Position numbers and translations under genes: made by a program | Source of the DNA: Rhizobiales bacterium 62-17 | GTDB taxonomy: Bacteria > Pseudomonadota > Alphaproteobacteria > Rhizobiales > Beijerinckiaceae | NCBI GenBank assembly: GCA_001898965.1 | Contig: MKVW01000006.1 | Coordinates: 298,882 to 362,881 of the forward strand | DNA length: 64,000 nucleotides | Direction of reading: 5' to 3' | The notes under the pieces: generated by a model | Database searches by the model: none | Seen by the model: the letters and a program-made list of their open reading frames with translations, nothing else | Told to the model about the DNA's origin: nothing | Shown: positions 29,234 to 37,143 of the stretch, one piece after another | Numbering within the stretch: position 1 is the first letter of the stretch | Layout: every line of letters begins with the position of its first letter

Positions 29234-29770
29234 TTAGAACGCCCGTCTGATCCGGCCACTTAGAGCTTCGAAGGCCCCTGGCCGCAATTCGCAATGGAGC
29301 AGGCGAGCCGGATCGACAGGGCCGGGCAGGGTGAGCTTGCCCATGGGCACGGGCTTGAAGCCAAGCCGAGCATAATAGGGCAGGTCGCCGACCAGGATGA
29401 CGACGCCATGGCCGGCGGCACGGGATGCCTCGATCGAGGCCAAGGCCAGGGCCTCGCCGATGCCGCGCGAGCGATAGGCGGGCTCGACCGTCAGTGGGCC
29501 GAGCAGAACCAGCTCCTGTTCGCCGCAGCGCGCCAAGGTCATCAGGTTGGCCCCGATAAGAAGGGAGCCGACATAGGCGACCCGCGAAAGGTTGAAATCG
29601 GGCGCCACGCCCTCACGCAGGCGATAGGCGGAGCGCGAGAACCGGCCGGGGCCGAAGACGCGCTCATCGAGCCGTTCGATCAGCGGCAGATCGGCAGGGC
29701 GCATGGGCCGCAGATCGAGGGCAGCGAGATCAGGGGGCGGAACGGAGGAGGTAGAGCCGGGGTCGGACAT
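29234..29770 (-). CDS. GNAT N-acetyltransferase (YhbS-like)
   Basis: The 178-residue protein shows the GNAT acetyl-CoA site 'LLGPLTVEPAYRSRGIGEALALASIE' with the R/Q-x-x-G-x-G/A loop as RSRGIG, and the later 'GDLPYYARLGFKPV' beta-bulge region. The pattern fits COG3153 (YhbS). The acceptor is unknown. Confidence 0.88.
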   Translation of the reverse strand: MSDPGSTSSVPPPDLAALDLRPMRPADLPLIERLDERVFGPGRFSRSAYRLREGVAPDFNLSRVAYVGSLLIGANLMTLARCGEQELVLLGPLTVEPAYRSRGIGEALALASIEASRAAGHGVVILVGDLPYYARLGFKPVPMGKLTLPGPVDPARLLHCELRPGAFEALSGRIRRAF

Positions 29771-29809
29771 GCGGTTCCCATAGACTATTTCGGTAGGGAT
29801 CGGAAACCG

Positions 29810-30283
29810 TCACCAATGCGCGGCCGGTGGCTTGCTTTGGAAAATCTCGTCCAGACGCTCGCGGGTGCCACGGGTGGTTGTTTCGGGCAAGTTGTCGAGC
29901 GCGAAAAAGCGCGCTTCGAGGATTTCCGCATCGGCCAGGCGAGGGCCGGTTACGGTGAAATCGCGCACGATATAGAGCAGCACGTGATCCCGGCGTGAGG
30001 CGCGGTGGTTGAAGAAAATGCCGTGCAGGGCGGGGGCGCGGTGGATCTGGATATGGCCTTCCTCCAGCAGTTCGCGGCCAAGAGCCTCCAGGGCCGTTTC
30101 GCCCGCTTCGACGCCGCCGCCGGGCATGTGCCAGCCGGGAACATAGGAGTGGCGTACCAGGAAAATGCGGCCCTCTCTGTCGATCACCGCGCCACGCACG
30201 CCCAAGGTGATCGGGCGGGCGAGCCGAAAATAAAGATGAAAGAGCCGATTTCTCAGGCCGTTAAGGCGATTCTTCAAGAACAT
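29810..30283 (-). CDS. Nudix hydrolase
   Basis: The 157-residue protein contains a complete Nudix box (GGGVEAGETALEALGRELLEEGHI) at about residues 55-78, preceded by 'YVPGWHMPGG'. It hydrolyses a nucleoside diphosphate linked to another moiety, but the substrate cannot be told. The short basic N-terminus is amphipathic. Confidence 0.9.
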   Translation of the reverse strand: MFLKNRLNGLRNRLFHLYFRLARPITLGVRGAVIDREGRIFLVRHSYVPGWHMPGGGVEAGETALEALGRELLEEGHIQIHRAPALHGIFFNHRASRRDHVLLYIVRDFTVTGPRLADAEILEARFFALDNLPETTTRGTRERLDEIFQSKPPAAHW

Positions 30284-30418
30284 GATTCAGGTTTGCCGGG
30301 CGAGTTTGTCTCCTCATCCGCCTGAGATTTGCGGCGAGAGCAAGCCCTTGCTTCAGTTTTGAATCAAGGGAGCCCGCCATGTAGCTGCAAAAGCTGTGGC
30401 ATTGGTCTTATCTTTAAA

Positions 30419-30433
30419 TTAGAATTATTCTAA
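30419..30433 (+). promoter_or_regulatory. Irr-type iron control element (ICE) upstream of mbfA
   Basis: A 15-base palindrome, TTAGAATTATTCTAA, lies about 65 bases upstream of the mbfA start in an AT-rich stretch that also has a TATATAA-like -10 sequence just downstream. It agrees with the TTAGAA...TTCTAA core of iron control elements bound by Irr in rhizobia. In Bradyrhizobium and Agrobacterium, Irr represses mbfA when iron is low, so the same control is inferred here. Confidence 0.8.
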
Positions 30434-30495
30434 ACTATATAAGTGCGACGGCGTGACGATGTTTCGTCCGGACGGTTGTGGGTTGGAGATTGATT

Positions 30496-31467
30496 TTGAA
30501 ATCCTTTGCCGAATTGAGCGAGCGCGAATTGCTTGCGGTGGCGATTTCCTCCGAAGAGGAGGACAGCCGAATCTACATGTCTTTTGCCGAGGATTTACAG
30601 GGCCGCTATCCGGCGACGGCTCAGGTTTTCGTCGACATGGCGGAGGAGGAGAATCAGCATCGCCGTCAGCTCCTCGACATCTACGAAAACCGTTTCGGCC
30701 AGCACTTGCCGCCGATCCGGCGCGAGGACGTAAAGGGTTTTCTCAAGCGCCGGCCGGTCTGGTTCAGCAAGAACCTGCCGATCGAGACCGTGCGCAAGGA
30801 AGCCGAAACGATGGAAGTGCAGGCGTCGCGCTTCTACATGCGCGCCGCCGAGCAGACGACCGACGTTGGCATTCGTAAATTGCTCGGCGATCTGGCGCAG
30901 GTCGAGAAGGAGCATCGTCAGACGGCCAGCCGGCTCGAGCGGGCGCATCTCACCGAAGCGGCGGTCGCCAAGGAGGACAATACCAAGCGCCGGATGTTCG
31001 TTCTGCAATATGTCCAGCCGGGCCTTGCCGGCCTGATGGACGGATCGGTCTCGACATTGGCGCCGCTGTTCGCGGCCGCCTTCGCGACGCACAGCAATTG
31101 GCAGACTTTTCTTGTCGGTCTGGCGGCCTCCATCGGCGCCGGTATCAGCATGGGCTTTGCCGAGGCGCTTTCGGACGATGGCTCGATCACCGGGCGCGGG
31201 TCGCCTTGGCTGCGCGGTGGCATTTGCGGCTTGATGACCGCATTGGGCGGTCTCGGCCATACCCTGCCTTATCTGGTGCCCGACAGTTGGCCGAACGCGT
31301 TTTGGATCGCCACCGGCATCGCCAGTTTCATCGTCCTGATCGAACTCTGGGTGATCGCCTGGATCAGATCACGGTTCATGGACACGCATTTCCTGCAGGC
31401 CGCTTTCCAGGTGGTGCTCGGCGGCGTCATCGTGCTGCTGGTCGGCATATTGATCGGCGGCGCCTGA
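30496..31467 (+). CDS. mbfA: Rubrerythrin-VIT1 iron exporter MbfA
   Basis: MbfA is an inner-membrane iron exporter with an N-terminal ferritin-like domain and a C-terminal VIT1-like membrane domain. The ferritin-like part (1-140) shows the diiron pattern: Glu residues in SSEEEDSR, ExxH as Glu52-His55, and a second ExxH in VEKEHR. The membrane part (about 175-323) has five helices. A TTG at 30496, with GGAGAT seven bases upstream, gives the family start (MKSFAELSERE); the longer GTG start at 30478 would include the ribosome binding site. The Irr-type box upstream supports the assignment. It protects against iron and peroxide stress in relatives. Confidence 0.93.
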   Translation: MKSFAELSERELLAVAISSEEEDSRIYMSFAEDLQGRYPATAQVFVDMAEEENQHRRQLLDIYENRFGQHLPPIRREDVKGFLKRRPVWFSKNLPIETVRKEAETMEVQASRFYMRAAEQTTDVGIRKLLGDLAQVEKEHRQTASRLERAHLTEAAVAKEDNTKRRMFVLQYVQPGLAGLMDGSVSTLAPLFAAAFATHSNWQTFLVGLAASIGAGISMGFAEALSDDGSITGRGSPWLRGGICGLMTALGGLGHTLPYLVPDSWPNAFWIATGIASFIVLIELWVIAWIRSRFMDTHFLQAAFQVVLGGVIVLLVGILIGGA

Positions 31468-31520
31468 ATTTTCGTTTTGCGAGAATCGGAACGGGGCTTT
31501 TGTTCAAGCGGCAAACGAAA

Positions 31521-31543
31521 ACGCCGGCGCGAAGCGCCGGCGT
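31521..31543. terminator. Hairpin between convergent mbfA and the Pro-rich secreted protein gene
   Basis: A perfect 10-base stem (31521-31530 with 31534-31543) and a GAA loop lie between the two gene ends. An A-rich stretch on its left provides T residues for the minus-strand transcript. Confidence 0.75.
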
Positions 31544-31567
31544 CGTGAATGTCAGCTTCCGATCGCG

Positions 31568-31954
31568 TCAGTAGCAGACGCGAACCGGGCGGCGGACCGG
31601 CCCATAGGGCGACCGCACGATGCGATATTGAACCACGCAGTGCGGGCGCGGGCGCACCATCGGCGGGCGATAGTGCGGCGGACGATGGCCCCAATGCCCG
31701 CCGTGCGGCGGCCGCTGCCAGCCCGGGGGACGGCCCGGGAAGCCAGGATTGGTGATCGGCGGCCGGGCAACCGGCGGGCGAACACCAGGGGGGCGAACAC
31801 CCGGGGGCCGTGCGCCGGGGTGACCCAGGGGCCGCGTGGTGGGGAAACTCTGAGTCGTGGGGCCGCCCTGGGCGAGGGCATCGCCAGCCACGGCAAAACC
31901 GCCCGCCAGGAGGGCGGCGCCTACCAGAGCCAGTTTGCGCAATCCGATACCCAT
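31568..31954 (-). CDS. Secreted Pro/Arg/His-rich protein ending in RRPVRVCY
   Basis: The 128-residue protein has a signal peptide (residues 1-29, cleavage near ALA-QG). The mature part is dominated by RPPGV-type repeats and a GHWGHRPPHYRPP segment, and it ends with a Cys pair framing 'HCVVQYRIV...RRPVRVCY'. The ATG at 31954 gives the signal. The last eight residues and 25 of 27 end bases match the unrelated-looking secreted protein at 32733. Function is unknown; the His/Pro content suggests surface or metal binding, which is inference only. Confidence 0.78.
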   Translation of the reverse strand: MGIGLRKLALVGAALLAGGFAVAGDALAQGGPTTQSFPTTRPLGHPGARPPGVRPPGVRPPVARPPITNPGFPGRPPGWQRPPHGGHWGHRPPHYRPPMVRPRPHCVVQYRIVRSPYGPVRRPVRVCY

Positions 31955-32097
31955 TCTGACAACTCCTTGATTCTGCGTCCGGTATACATACCGTACAGAA
32001 AGAATGTCGGTCGTCGACTGAATAAGGGTTGAATTCCCCATTCAACTCCGGTTCATATATGTTAATCAGGCGTTTAGAAGATTTCCGCCAGGACGCT

Positions 32098-32122
32098 GGA
32101 ACTCCTTCATTCTTCACGCGTT
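32098..32122 (+). promoter_or_regulatory. EcfG-type general stress response promoter
   Basis: GGAAC at 32098-32102 and CGTT at 32119-32122 are separated by exactly 16 bases, matching the GGAAC-N16-CGTT consensus of alphaproteobacterial sigma-EcfG (PhyR/NepR pathway). It lies about 95 bases upstream of a small membrane protein gene on the same strand, in otherwise gene-free DNA. Confidence 0.75.
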
Positions 32123-32216
32123 TTGTCTTTTGAACAGGGGCTCACGGGCGATCACGGATCGCCTCACGAAACAAGAGCGCGCACAAGCAGCTTTGGCTGG
32201 CAGACAGGAGACGAAG

Positions 32217-32396
32217 ATGACGATAGCAGGATTGGCTGCTGTTCTCCCTCAACGTCGAACCCGGGCGTTGTCGCAAAAGGCGACGGCCGAACCGGCGGTA
32301 CCACACCACGATTTGGCCACCGCATATGTGATGCGGTTCCTGGGAGCCATGACCGTGGCCATAGTTATCCTGGGTGTTGCCGCGTTCCTGGTTTGA
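32217..32396 (+). CDS. Small membrane protein under an EcfG-type promoter
   Basis: The ATG at 32217 has CAGGAG at 32205-32210, six bases upstream. The 59-residue product is basic in its first half and ends with one hydrophobic segment (about 40-58), so it is predicted to be a single-pass inner-membrane protein with a cytoplasmic N-terminus. The family is not recognised. The promoter match upstream suggests production in stationary phase or under general stress. An earlier start at 32130 is possible but lacks a good ribosome binding site. Confidence 0.6.
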   Translation: MTIAGLAAVLPQRRTRALSQKATAEPAVPHHDLATAYVMRFLGAMTVAIVILGVAAFLV

Positions 32397-32496
32397 AGAC
32401 CAGGCGGAAAACAGGGCAGCTCTCACAATCGACGCGCGCTTCGCTTCCGGCGGAGGGCGCGTTGTTTTTTCTGGCAGGAAGAAAGGATCTGACCGG

Positions 32497-32568
32497 TGCC
32501 GGATGAGGGGATTGAACCCCCGACCTTCGGTTTACAAAACCGCTGCTCTACCGCTGAGCTAATCCGGC
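32497..32568 (-). tRNA. tRNA-Thr (anticodon TGT)
   Basis: Read on the minus strand the sequence folds as a 72-base cloverleaf: acceptor GCCGGAT/ATCCGGC with discriminator A, D arm GCTC/GAGC, anticodon loop TTTGTAA with anticodon TGT, and T loop TTCAATC. The 3' CCA is not encoded, so it must be added by the cca product. The bottom pair of the anticodon stem is a G-A mismatch. Confidence 0.95.
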
Positions 32569-32655
32569 TGCCGGTGCCGATCAGCTAGCAGCGTGAGGGC
32601 GCCGGTGCAATCGGGCCAAGGCAATTTTTCAGGCCAATTCCATCGACCAAATGTG

Positions 32656-32684
32656 AAACCCTCCGGCTGGTAGCAGCCGGAGGG
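32656..32684 (-). terminator. Rho-independent terminator of the secreted-protein gene at 32733
   Basis: A 10-base perfect stem (32659-32668 with 32675-32684) with a six-base loop lies downstream of the minus-strand gene. On that strand it is followed by TTT. Confidence 0.8.
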
Positions 32685-32732
32685 TCCTTCGCTAAGCGGG
32701 CGGAGAGGGCAGTCTAGCCCGCCGGTGCGAAA

Positions 32733-33023
32733 TCAGTAGCAGACACGCACCGGGCGGCGGTAACCGACCACATCACCCCAAGCGTTGTAGATCGGGCGCT
32801 GACGCAGTTCGCAGCCATAGCCATAGGCCGGAGCGGCGTAGCTGGATTGCGAGGCAGCGATGGCGCCACCGACGATGGCCGCGCCGAGCAGGCCGACGGC
32901 GAGGCCGCCATGGTGATGATGCTTCCAGCCGGCCGAAGCGGGCGTGGAGGAAATGGCGAAGGTCGCGGCCAAAGCGAGGGCGCCAAGGGTGGCGGCGAAG
33001 GTCTTCTTCGAAATCGTGTTCAT
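32733..33023 (-). CDS. Small secreted protein ending in RRPVRVCY
   Basis: The 96-residue protein has a signal peptide (1-33, cleavage near ASA-GW), a His run (WKHHHHGG), a Gly/Ala-rich hydrophobic segment (about 44-58) and a C-terminal module with two Cys, 'YGCELRQRPIYNAWGDVV...RRPVRVCY'. This resembles the small 'WGxV...RPVRVCY' secreted proteins of Hyphomicrobiales. The ATG at 33023 starts the signal peptide. Its function is unknown. It shares its last eight residues with the protein at 31568. Confidence 0.8.
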   Translation of the reverse strand: MNTISKKTFAATLGALALAATFAISSTPASAGWKHHHHGGLAVGLLGAAIVGGAIAASQSSYAAPAYGYGCELRQRPIYNAWGDVVGYRRPVRVCY

Positions 33024-33140
33024 GATGCTCTCCCACAAATCTTGGCGTTGAGATCATTCCCGAGCGCCGATGATTGCAGGATAGGCGGTGTGCGCGAGGG
33101 CGGCTGTGCGGCTGCGCACGAGACGAAGGGCGACAAAAAA

Positions 33141-33164
33141 AGCCCCGCGGTTTCCCGCGGGGCT
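33141..33164 (-). terminator. Rho-independent terminator of the MHS transporter gene
   Basis: A 10-base GC-rich stem (33141-33150 with 33155-33164) has a TTTC loop and, on the minus strand, is followed by seven T residues. It lies 24 bases beyond the transporter stop. Confidence 0.92.
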
Positions 33165-33187
33165 TCTGTCTTAATATCTCGCGAAGA

Positions 33188-34852
33188 CTATCTGCTGTCG
33201 TCGGCGTAGATGTCGCGGTTCTTCGTCTCCGGCAGCAGAAGCAGGCCGATCACGAAAGTCATCAACGCGACGATGATCGGATACCAGAGGCCGGCGAAGA
33301 TATTGCCGCTGGCTGCCACGATGGCGAAGGCGGTGGGCGGCAGGAAGCCACCGAACCAGCCGTTGCCGATGTGATAGGGCAGCGACATGCCGGAGTAGCG
33401 GATGCGGGTCGGGAAGAGTTCGACCAGCAAGGCCGCGATCGGCCCGTAGACCATCGTCACAAAGATGACGAGGATAAACAGAATGCCGATGGCTGTGAGC
33501 GAGCGGCTATTGCTGAGTACCTCGCCGACGGACGGTGTCTTGAGGATGGTTGCGTCATTGGGCGCCGGGTAGCCGGCCTTGATGGCCGCGCCGACCAGTT
33601 CAGCCGGGACCGACGGTGCATCGGCACCATTGATCGTGGCCTTCAGCGGTGAGCCGGCGGGACCGGGCACAAGATCATAATGGATCGAGCTTGTGGCCAG
33701 TGTCCGACGGATCACGTCACACGGCTTGGTGAAGGTGCGCACGCCCACCGGGTCGAAGAGCACACTACACTCGGCCGGATCGGCGGTAAGGGTGAGTTTG
33801 ACCGTCTCCGTCGCGTTGATCAGCTTGGGATTGGCCGTCTTGGCCAACATGGTGAACAGCGGGAAGTAGGTTAGCGCTGCGATGAGGCAGCCTGCCAGCA
33901 GAATCGACTTGCGGCCGATCTTGTCCGACAGCCAGCCGAAGAAGATGAAGAACGGCGTACCGATCAACAGGGAAACCGCGATCAGTAGATTGGCTGTCGT
34001 GCCGTCGACCTTCAACGTTTGTGTGAGGAAGAACAGGGCGTAGAACTGGCCCGTGTACCAGACCACGGCCTGACCGGCAGTGCCACCGAGCAGCGCGATG
34101 AGCGCGATCTTGGCGTTGTCCCAGCGACCGAAAGCTTCCGTCAGCGGCGCCTTGGAGGCGGTGCCTTCGGCTTTCATCTTCTGGAAGGCCGGCGATTCAG
34201 CAAGCTGCAACCGGATCCAGATCGACACGGCGAGCAGCAGGATCGAGACCAGGAACGGAATGCGCCAGCCCCAAGCGTTGAACGCTTCCGGCGACATGCT
34301 GAGACGCAGCGTCAGAATAACGATCAGCGACAGGAACAGGCCGACGGTGGCCGTTGTCTGAATCCACGATGTGTAGAAGCCACGGCGATCTTGCGGGGCA
34401 TGTTCGGCGACGTAAGTAGCCGCGCCGCCATATTCGCCACCAAGGGCCAGACCCTGCAGCAGGCGACAGATGATGAAGGCTGCGGGCGCCAGATAACCGA
34501 TCGTATCAAAGCCAGGCAGCAGGCCGATGATGAAAGTGGCAATACCCATGATCGTCATGGTGACGAGGAAGGTATATTTGCGGCCGATCAAGTCACCGAG
34601 ACGGCCGAAGAACAGAGCGCCGAAGGGGCGAACGGCGAAGCCCGCCGCGAAGCCGAACAGCACGAAGATGAATTTCGCGGTGTCGTTGGTGCCGGGCACG
34701 AAGGTCGCCGCGATATTCGCCGCAAGCGAACCTGCCAGATAGAAGTCATACCATTCAAAGACCGTACCGGCGGAGGAGGCGACGATGACCTTGCGCTCCT
34801 CCTTGGTCATCGGCCGCGCCTTTCCATCGGCCGCGATGCTCGCTGTGCTCAT
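33188..34852 (-). CDS. MFS transporter, metabolite:H+ symporter (MHS/ProP-like) family with a long extra loop
   Basis: The 554-residue protein has the MHS hallmarks: 'GTVFEWYDFYLAG' in helix 1, 'RPFGALFFGRLGDLIGRK' between helices 2 and 3, and 'GGEYGGAATYVAEHAP' after helix 4. It probably moves an organic acid or betaine-like solute with protons across the inner membrane. Ordinary members have about 430-450 residues. Here roughly 110 residues (about 350-460), without membrane helices and with two Cys, are inserted before helix 10 or 11, likely on the periplasmic side. The ATG at 34852 has GGAG upstream. Confidence 0.93.
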   Translation of the reverse strand: MSTASIAADGKARPMTKEERKVIVASSAGTVFEWYDFYLAGSLAANIAATFVPGTNDTAKFIFVLFGFAAGFAVRPFGALFFGRLGDLIGRKYTFLVTMTIMGIATFIIGLLPGFDTIGYLAPAAFIICRLLQGLALGGEYGGAATYVAEHAPQDRRGFYTSWIQTTATVGLFLSLIVILTLRLSMSPEAFNAWGWRIPFLVSILLLAVSIWIRLQLAESPAFQKMKAEGTASKAPLTEAFGRWDNAKIALIALLGGTAGQAVVWYTGQFYALFFLTQTLKVDGTTANLLIAVSLLIGTPFFIFFGWLSDKIGRKSILLAGCLIAALTYFPLFTMLAKTANPKLINATETVKLTLTADPAECSVLFDPVGVRTFTKPCDVIRRTLATSSIHYDLVPGPAGSPLKATINGADAPSVPAELVGAAIKAGYPAPNDATILKTPSVGEVLSNSRSLTAIGILFILVIFVTMVYGPIAALLVELFPTRIRYSGMSLPYHIGNGWFGGFLPPTAFAIVAASGNIFAGLWYPIIVALMTFVIGLLLLPETKNRDIYADDSR

Positions 34853-35381
34853 TTTCAGCTCCACTTTTTCGCAGGCGATACTGGCTCGGGTTTCGGCGCA
34901 GGTGTCGCGTGCGGGCCCTCCGTTTGAATTTGGTCGCCGGCACGAGCCATGCGGCCTGAAGCGAAGCCGGGACGGCATTGGCGCCCCGGAGCTTCGATTC
35001 AATCCGGCCTTATGGTGCCGAACGTCATCTGCTTTACGACTGGGCTGTTGGGAGTCCATGCATCAAGGTTAAATACTTCGTCTAATGCGCGTATATGCGG
35101 CCGTGCGGAAAGAGATATTTGTGCCTGCGGCGCAGGGCTTTTTCTTGCTTACTCGACTTTTGTCGAGTGTCGATGGAAGCAGGCCCTATTATTGGGGATG
35201 AAAGTAGAGCCTTAGTCTTTGATCGTTCGCCTAAAGTCTAAGGCTCAAGACAACTATCAGTAGTTCGACGGTGGTGTGATCGCGCGATCGTATGGCGTGG
35301 ATGGCAAAGATTGTTTGGCTTTGTGATGGCCGATCGCGTTAAGATGGCGGTGAGGAGGCCACCTCGCGTCGGAGTTTTTCA
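34853..35381. other. 529-base gene-free region between divergent genes, with two hairpins
   Basis: No convincing gene is seen. It must hold the promoters of the MHS transporter and of the secreted protein at 35382. Two inverted repeats stand out: 35151-35168 (7-base arms, TTTT loop) and 35207-35246 (14-base arms with one mismatch, 12-base loop). Confidence 0.6.
35207..35246. repeat. Inverted repeat upstream of the secreted protein gene
   Basis: GAGCCTTAGTCTTT at 35207-35220 pairs with 35233-35246 at 13 of 14 positions across a 12-base loop. There is no T run after it, so an operator or an RNA leader structure is as likely as a terminator. Confidence 0.6.
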
Positions 35382-35948
35382 ATGCGATCCTCTTCTCTCA
35401 AGATGGTCCTTGCGGTGGGCGCCTGCGCGACCGCTCTTACGGGCGCCTATCCCATCGCAGTGACGTCGGGAGCCATGGCGGCGCCGGCCCTTGTCGTCGG
35501 CCGGCCTGCGCCGGCACCTGTCGTTCAACGACCGATGACGCCTCGACCTAGTCTGCCTGGGCCAGTCACGCGGCCGGGACACCCGCCGCCAGGGATGCAG
35601 GGGCAAATTCGCCCACCCCATCATCATCCGGGTTGGTCTGGGCGCCGATTCAGGAACGTGGTTTCCGGCGTGCCGTTTTCCGCCTATGCGATGGGATGGG
35701 CGGAGCCGTCGCCGACACAATCCTCTGAGCCGCTCAATGCCATCTATGACGCGCCCTATGGCGGCTATTATCGTCCGCCAACGCCTTGCGTGCCGCCGAG
35801 CATCATTATCATTGGCAGCGGCATGAAGGGCGCGGTGACACCGCCGACTGGAAAAGGTGGCTGCACCACGCCGCAGGTGATCTATCAGAAGCGTGCGGAT
35901 CTGCGACCGGCGGAGCCGCGTCGTAACAAGAAGCGGACCCGTTACTGA
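35382..35948 (+). CDS. Secreted Pro-rich hypothetical protein
   Basis: The 188-residue product has a signal peptide (1-34, cleavage near AMA-AP), a Pro/Arg/His-rich stretch (about 35-85), a Tyr-rich middle (about 110-135), two Cys and a very basic end. It is not recognised. The start ATG at 35382 is the first codon of the clear signal peptide. Its stop overlaps the convergent rlmB end by seven bases. Confidence 0.75.
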   Translation: MRSSSLKMVLAVGACATALTGAYPIAVTSGAMAAPALVVGRPAPAPVVQRPMTPRPSLPGPVTRPGHPPPGMQGQIRPPHHHPGWSGRRFRNVVSGVPFSAYAMGWAEPSPTQSSEPLNAIYDAPYGGYYRPPTPCVPPSIIIIGSGMKGAVTPPTGKGGCTTPQVIYQKRADLRPAEPRRNKKRTRY

Positions 35949-36808
35949 CGGGCGAGGCTGGCGCGCACCAGGGTGAGCGCCACGGCGCAGGCATTGGAGA
36001 CATTCAGGCTGCGGATCGCCCCTGGCATGTCGAGCCGCGCGAGGACATCGCAATTCTCGCGCGTGAGGCGGCGAAGCCCTTTGCCTTCGGCACCCAGCGC
36101 CAGGGCGAGCGGCGTATGCAGGGGCGTCGCTTCGAGCGAGGCCGGTCCATCGGAATCCAGGCCGACCCGCAAAAACCCTTCGCGGCCGAGATGTTCCATC
36201 GCCCGTGCCAGATTGACCACGCTGATGATGGGCACATGTTCGAGGCCGCCGGAAGCCGCCTTCGCGAGAATGCCCGTCATGGCCGGTGAGTGCCGTTCGG
36301 TGGTGATCAGCGCTTTGACGCCGAAGGCGGCGGCGGTGCGCAGGATGGCGCCGACATTGTGCGGATCGGTAACCTGATCGAGCACGAGCACGACGCCTTC
36401 CGGCACCAGATCGGTGATGTCGAGGGTTTCGAGCGGACGCGCCTCGACCAATATGCCTTGATGCACGGCATCGGGCGGCAGGCGCTGGGCGATCTCCTCA
36501 GCCTCGACGACGAGGGGGGAGATTTTGCGGGCCGCCAGTTCCTGTTCGAGGCGCTGGGCCGCGGCCGCTGTGGCATAAACACGGACGATCTTGCGCCGTT
36601 CGGCCTTCAGGGTCTCGGCCGCGGCGTGAAATCCGAAAATCTGGACGATGTCGGGATCCGGCCGGTGGCTTGGCTGGTGCGACCGGCTGCCGCGCTCGGC
36701 ATGGAATCGGCCGGGCCGAGAGGAGTGGGGCCGGCCGTCGGATTGCTGACCGCGCCGGTTTTCCCCGCCCTTTTGCCCACCTTTATTGCCGCTGAAATGT
36801 CTAGCCAA
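35942..36808 (-). CDS. rlmB: TrmH/RlmB family 23S rRNA 2'-O-ribose methyltransferase
   Basis: This SPOUT-class enzyme uses SAM to methylate a ribose 2'-OH, most likely G2251 of 23S rRNA. The substrate-binding domain starts at 'IFGFHAAAETLKAERR', and the knotted domain has the three SPOUT motifs: LDQVTDPHNVGAILRTAAAFG, 'LALGAEGKGLR' and 'IRSLNVSNACAVAL'. The N-terminal 65 residues are basic and Gly/Arg-rich. The open frame begins at 36910; a TTG at 36808 with GGTGAG upstream is my choice, giving 288 residues, but the true start is uncertain. Confidence 0.9.
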   Translation of the reverse strand: MARHFSGNKGGQKGGENRRGQQSDGRPHSSRPGRFHAERGSRSHQPSHRPDPDIVQIFGFHAAAETLKAERRKIVRVYATAAAAQRLEQELAARKISPLVVEAEEIAQRLPPDAVHQGILVEARPLETLDITDLVPEGVVLVLDQVTDPHNVGAILRTAAAFGVKALITTERHSPAMTGILAKAASGGLEHVPIISVVNLARAMEHLGREGFLRVGLDSDGPASLEATPLHTPLALALGAEGKGLRRLTRENCDVLARLDMPGAIRSLNVSNACAVALTLVRASLARQ

Positions 36809-36999
36809 AACGCTCTCACCCCGTGAATTCGGTGGGTCTCTTCTCACGGGTGGCTCGGATAGGCAAATGGAGGCGCGCAAGGGGTTGACAGGGGCGGAGC
36901 GGCTTTCCATAAGCGGCGCTCACGGAGACGCCCCGTTCGCGGGGCCCGTCCAGCCGGCCCCAAAGCCGGCGCGCCAGTCCCCCGGGACAGGATGGCTCC

Positions 37000-37084
37000 G
37001 GGGGAATGTCCCGAGCGGCAAAGGGGGCGGACTGTAAATCCGCTGGCTATGCCTTCGCAGGTTCGAGTCCTGCTTCCCCCACCA
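37000..37084 (+). tRNA. tRNA-Tyr (anticodon GTA)
   Basis: The 85-base sequence has acceptor GGGGGAA/TTCCCCC, anticodon stem GCGGA/TCCGC with loop CTGTAAA (anticodon GTA), a long class II variable arm, T loop TTCGAGT, and an encoded CCA at 37082-37084. Confidence 0.97.
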
Positions 37085-37143
37085 TCATCCTTTTCGAGAG
37101 CCTGAAAACCACTCTCCAGCTTCGCGTCCTGCGGATCGAAGCG

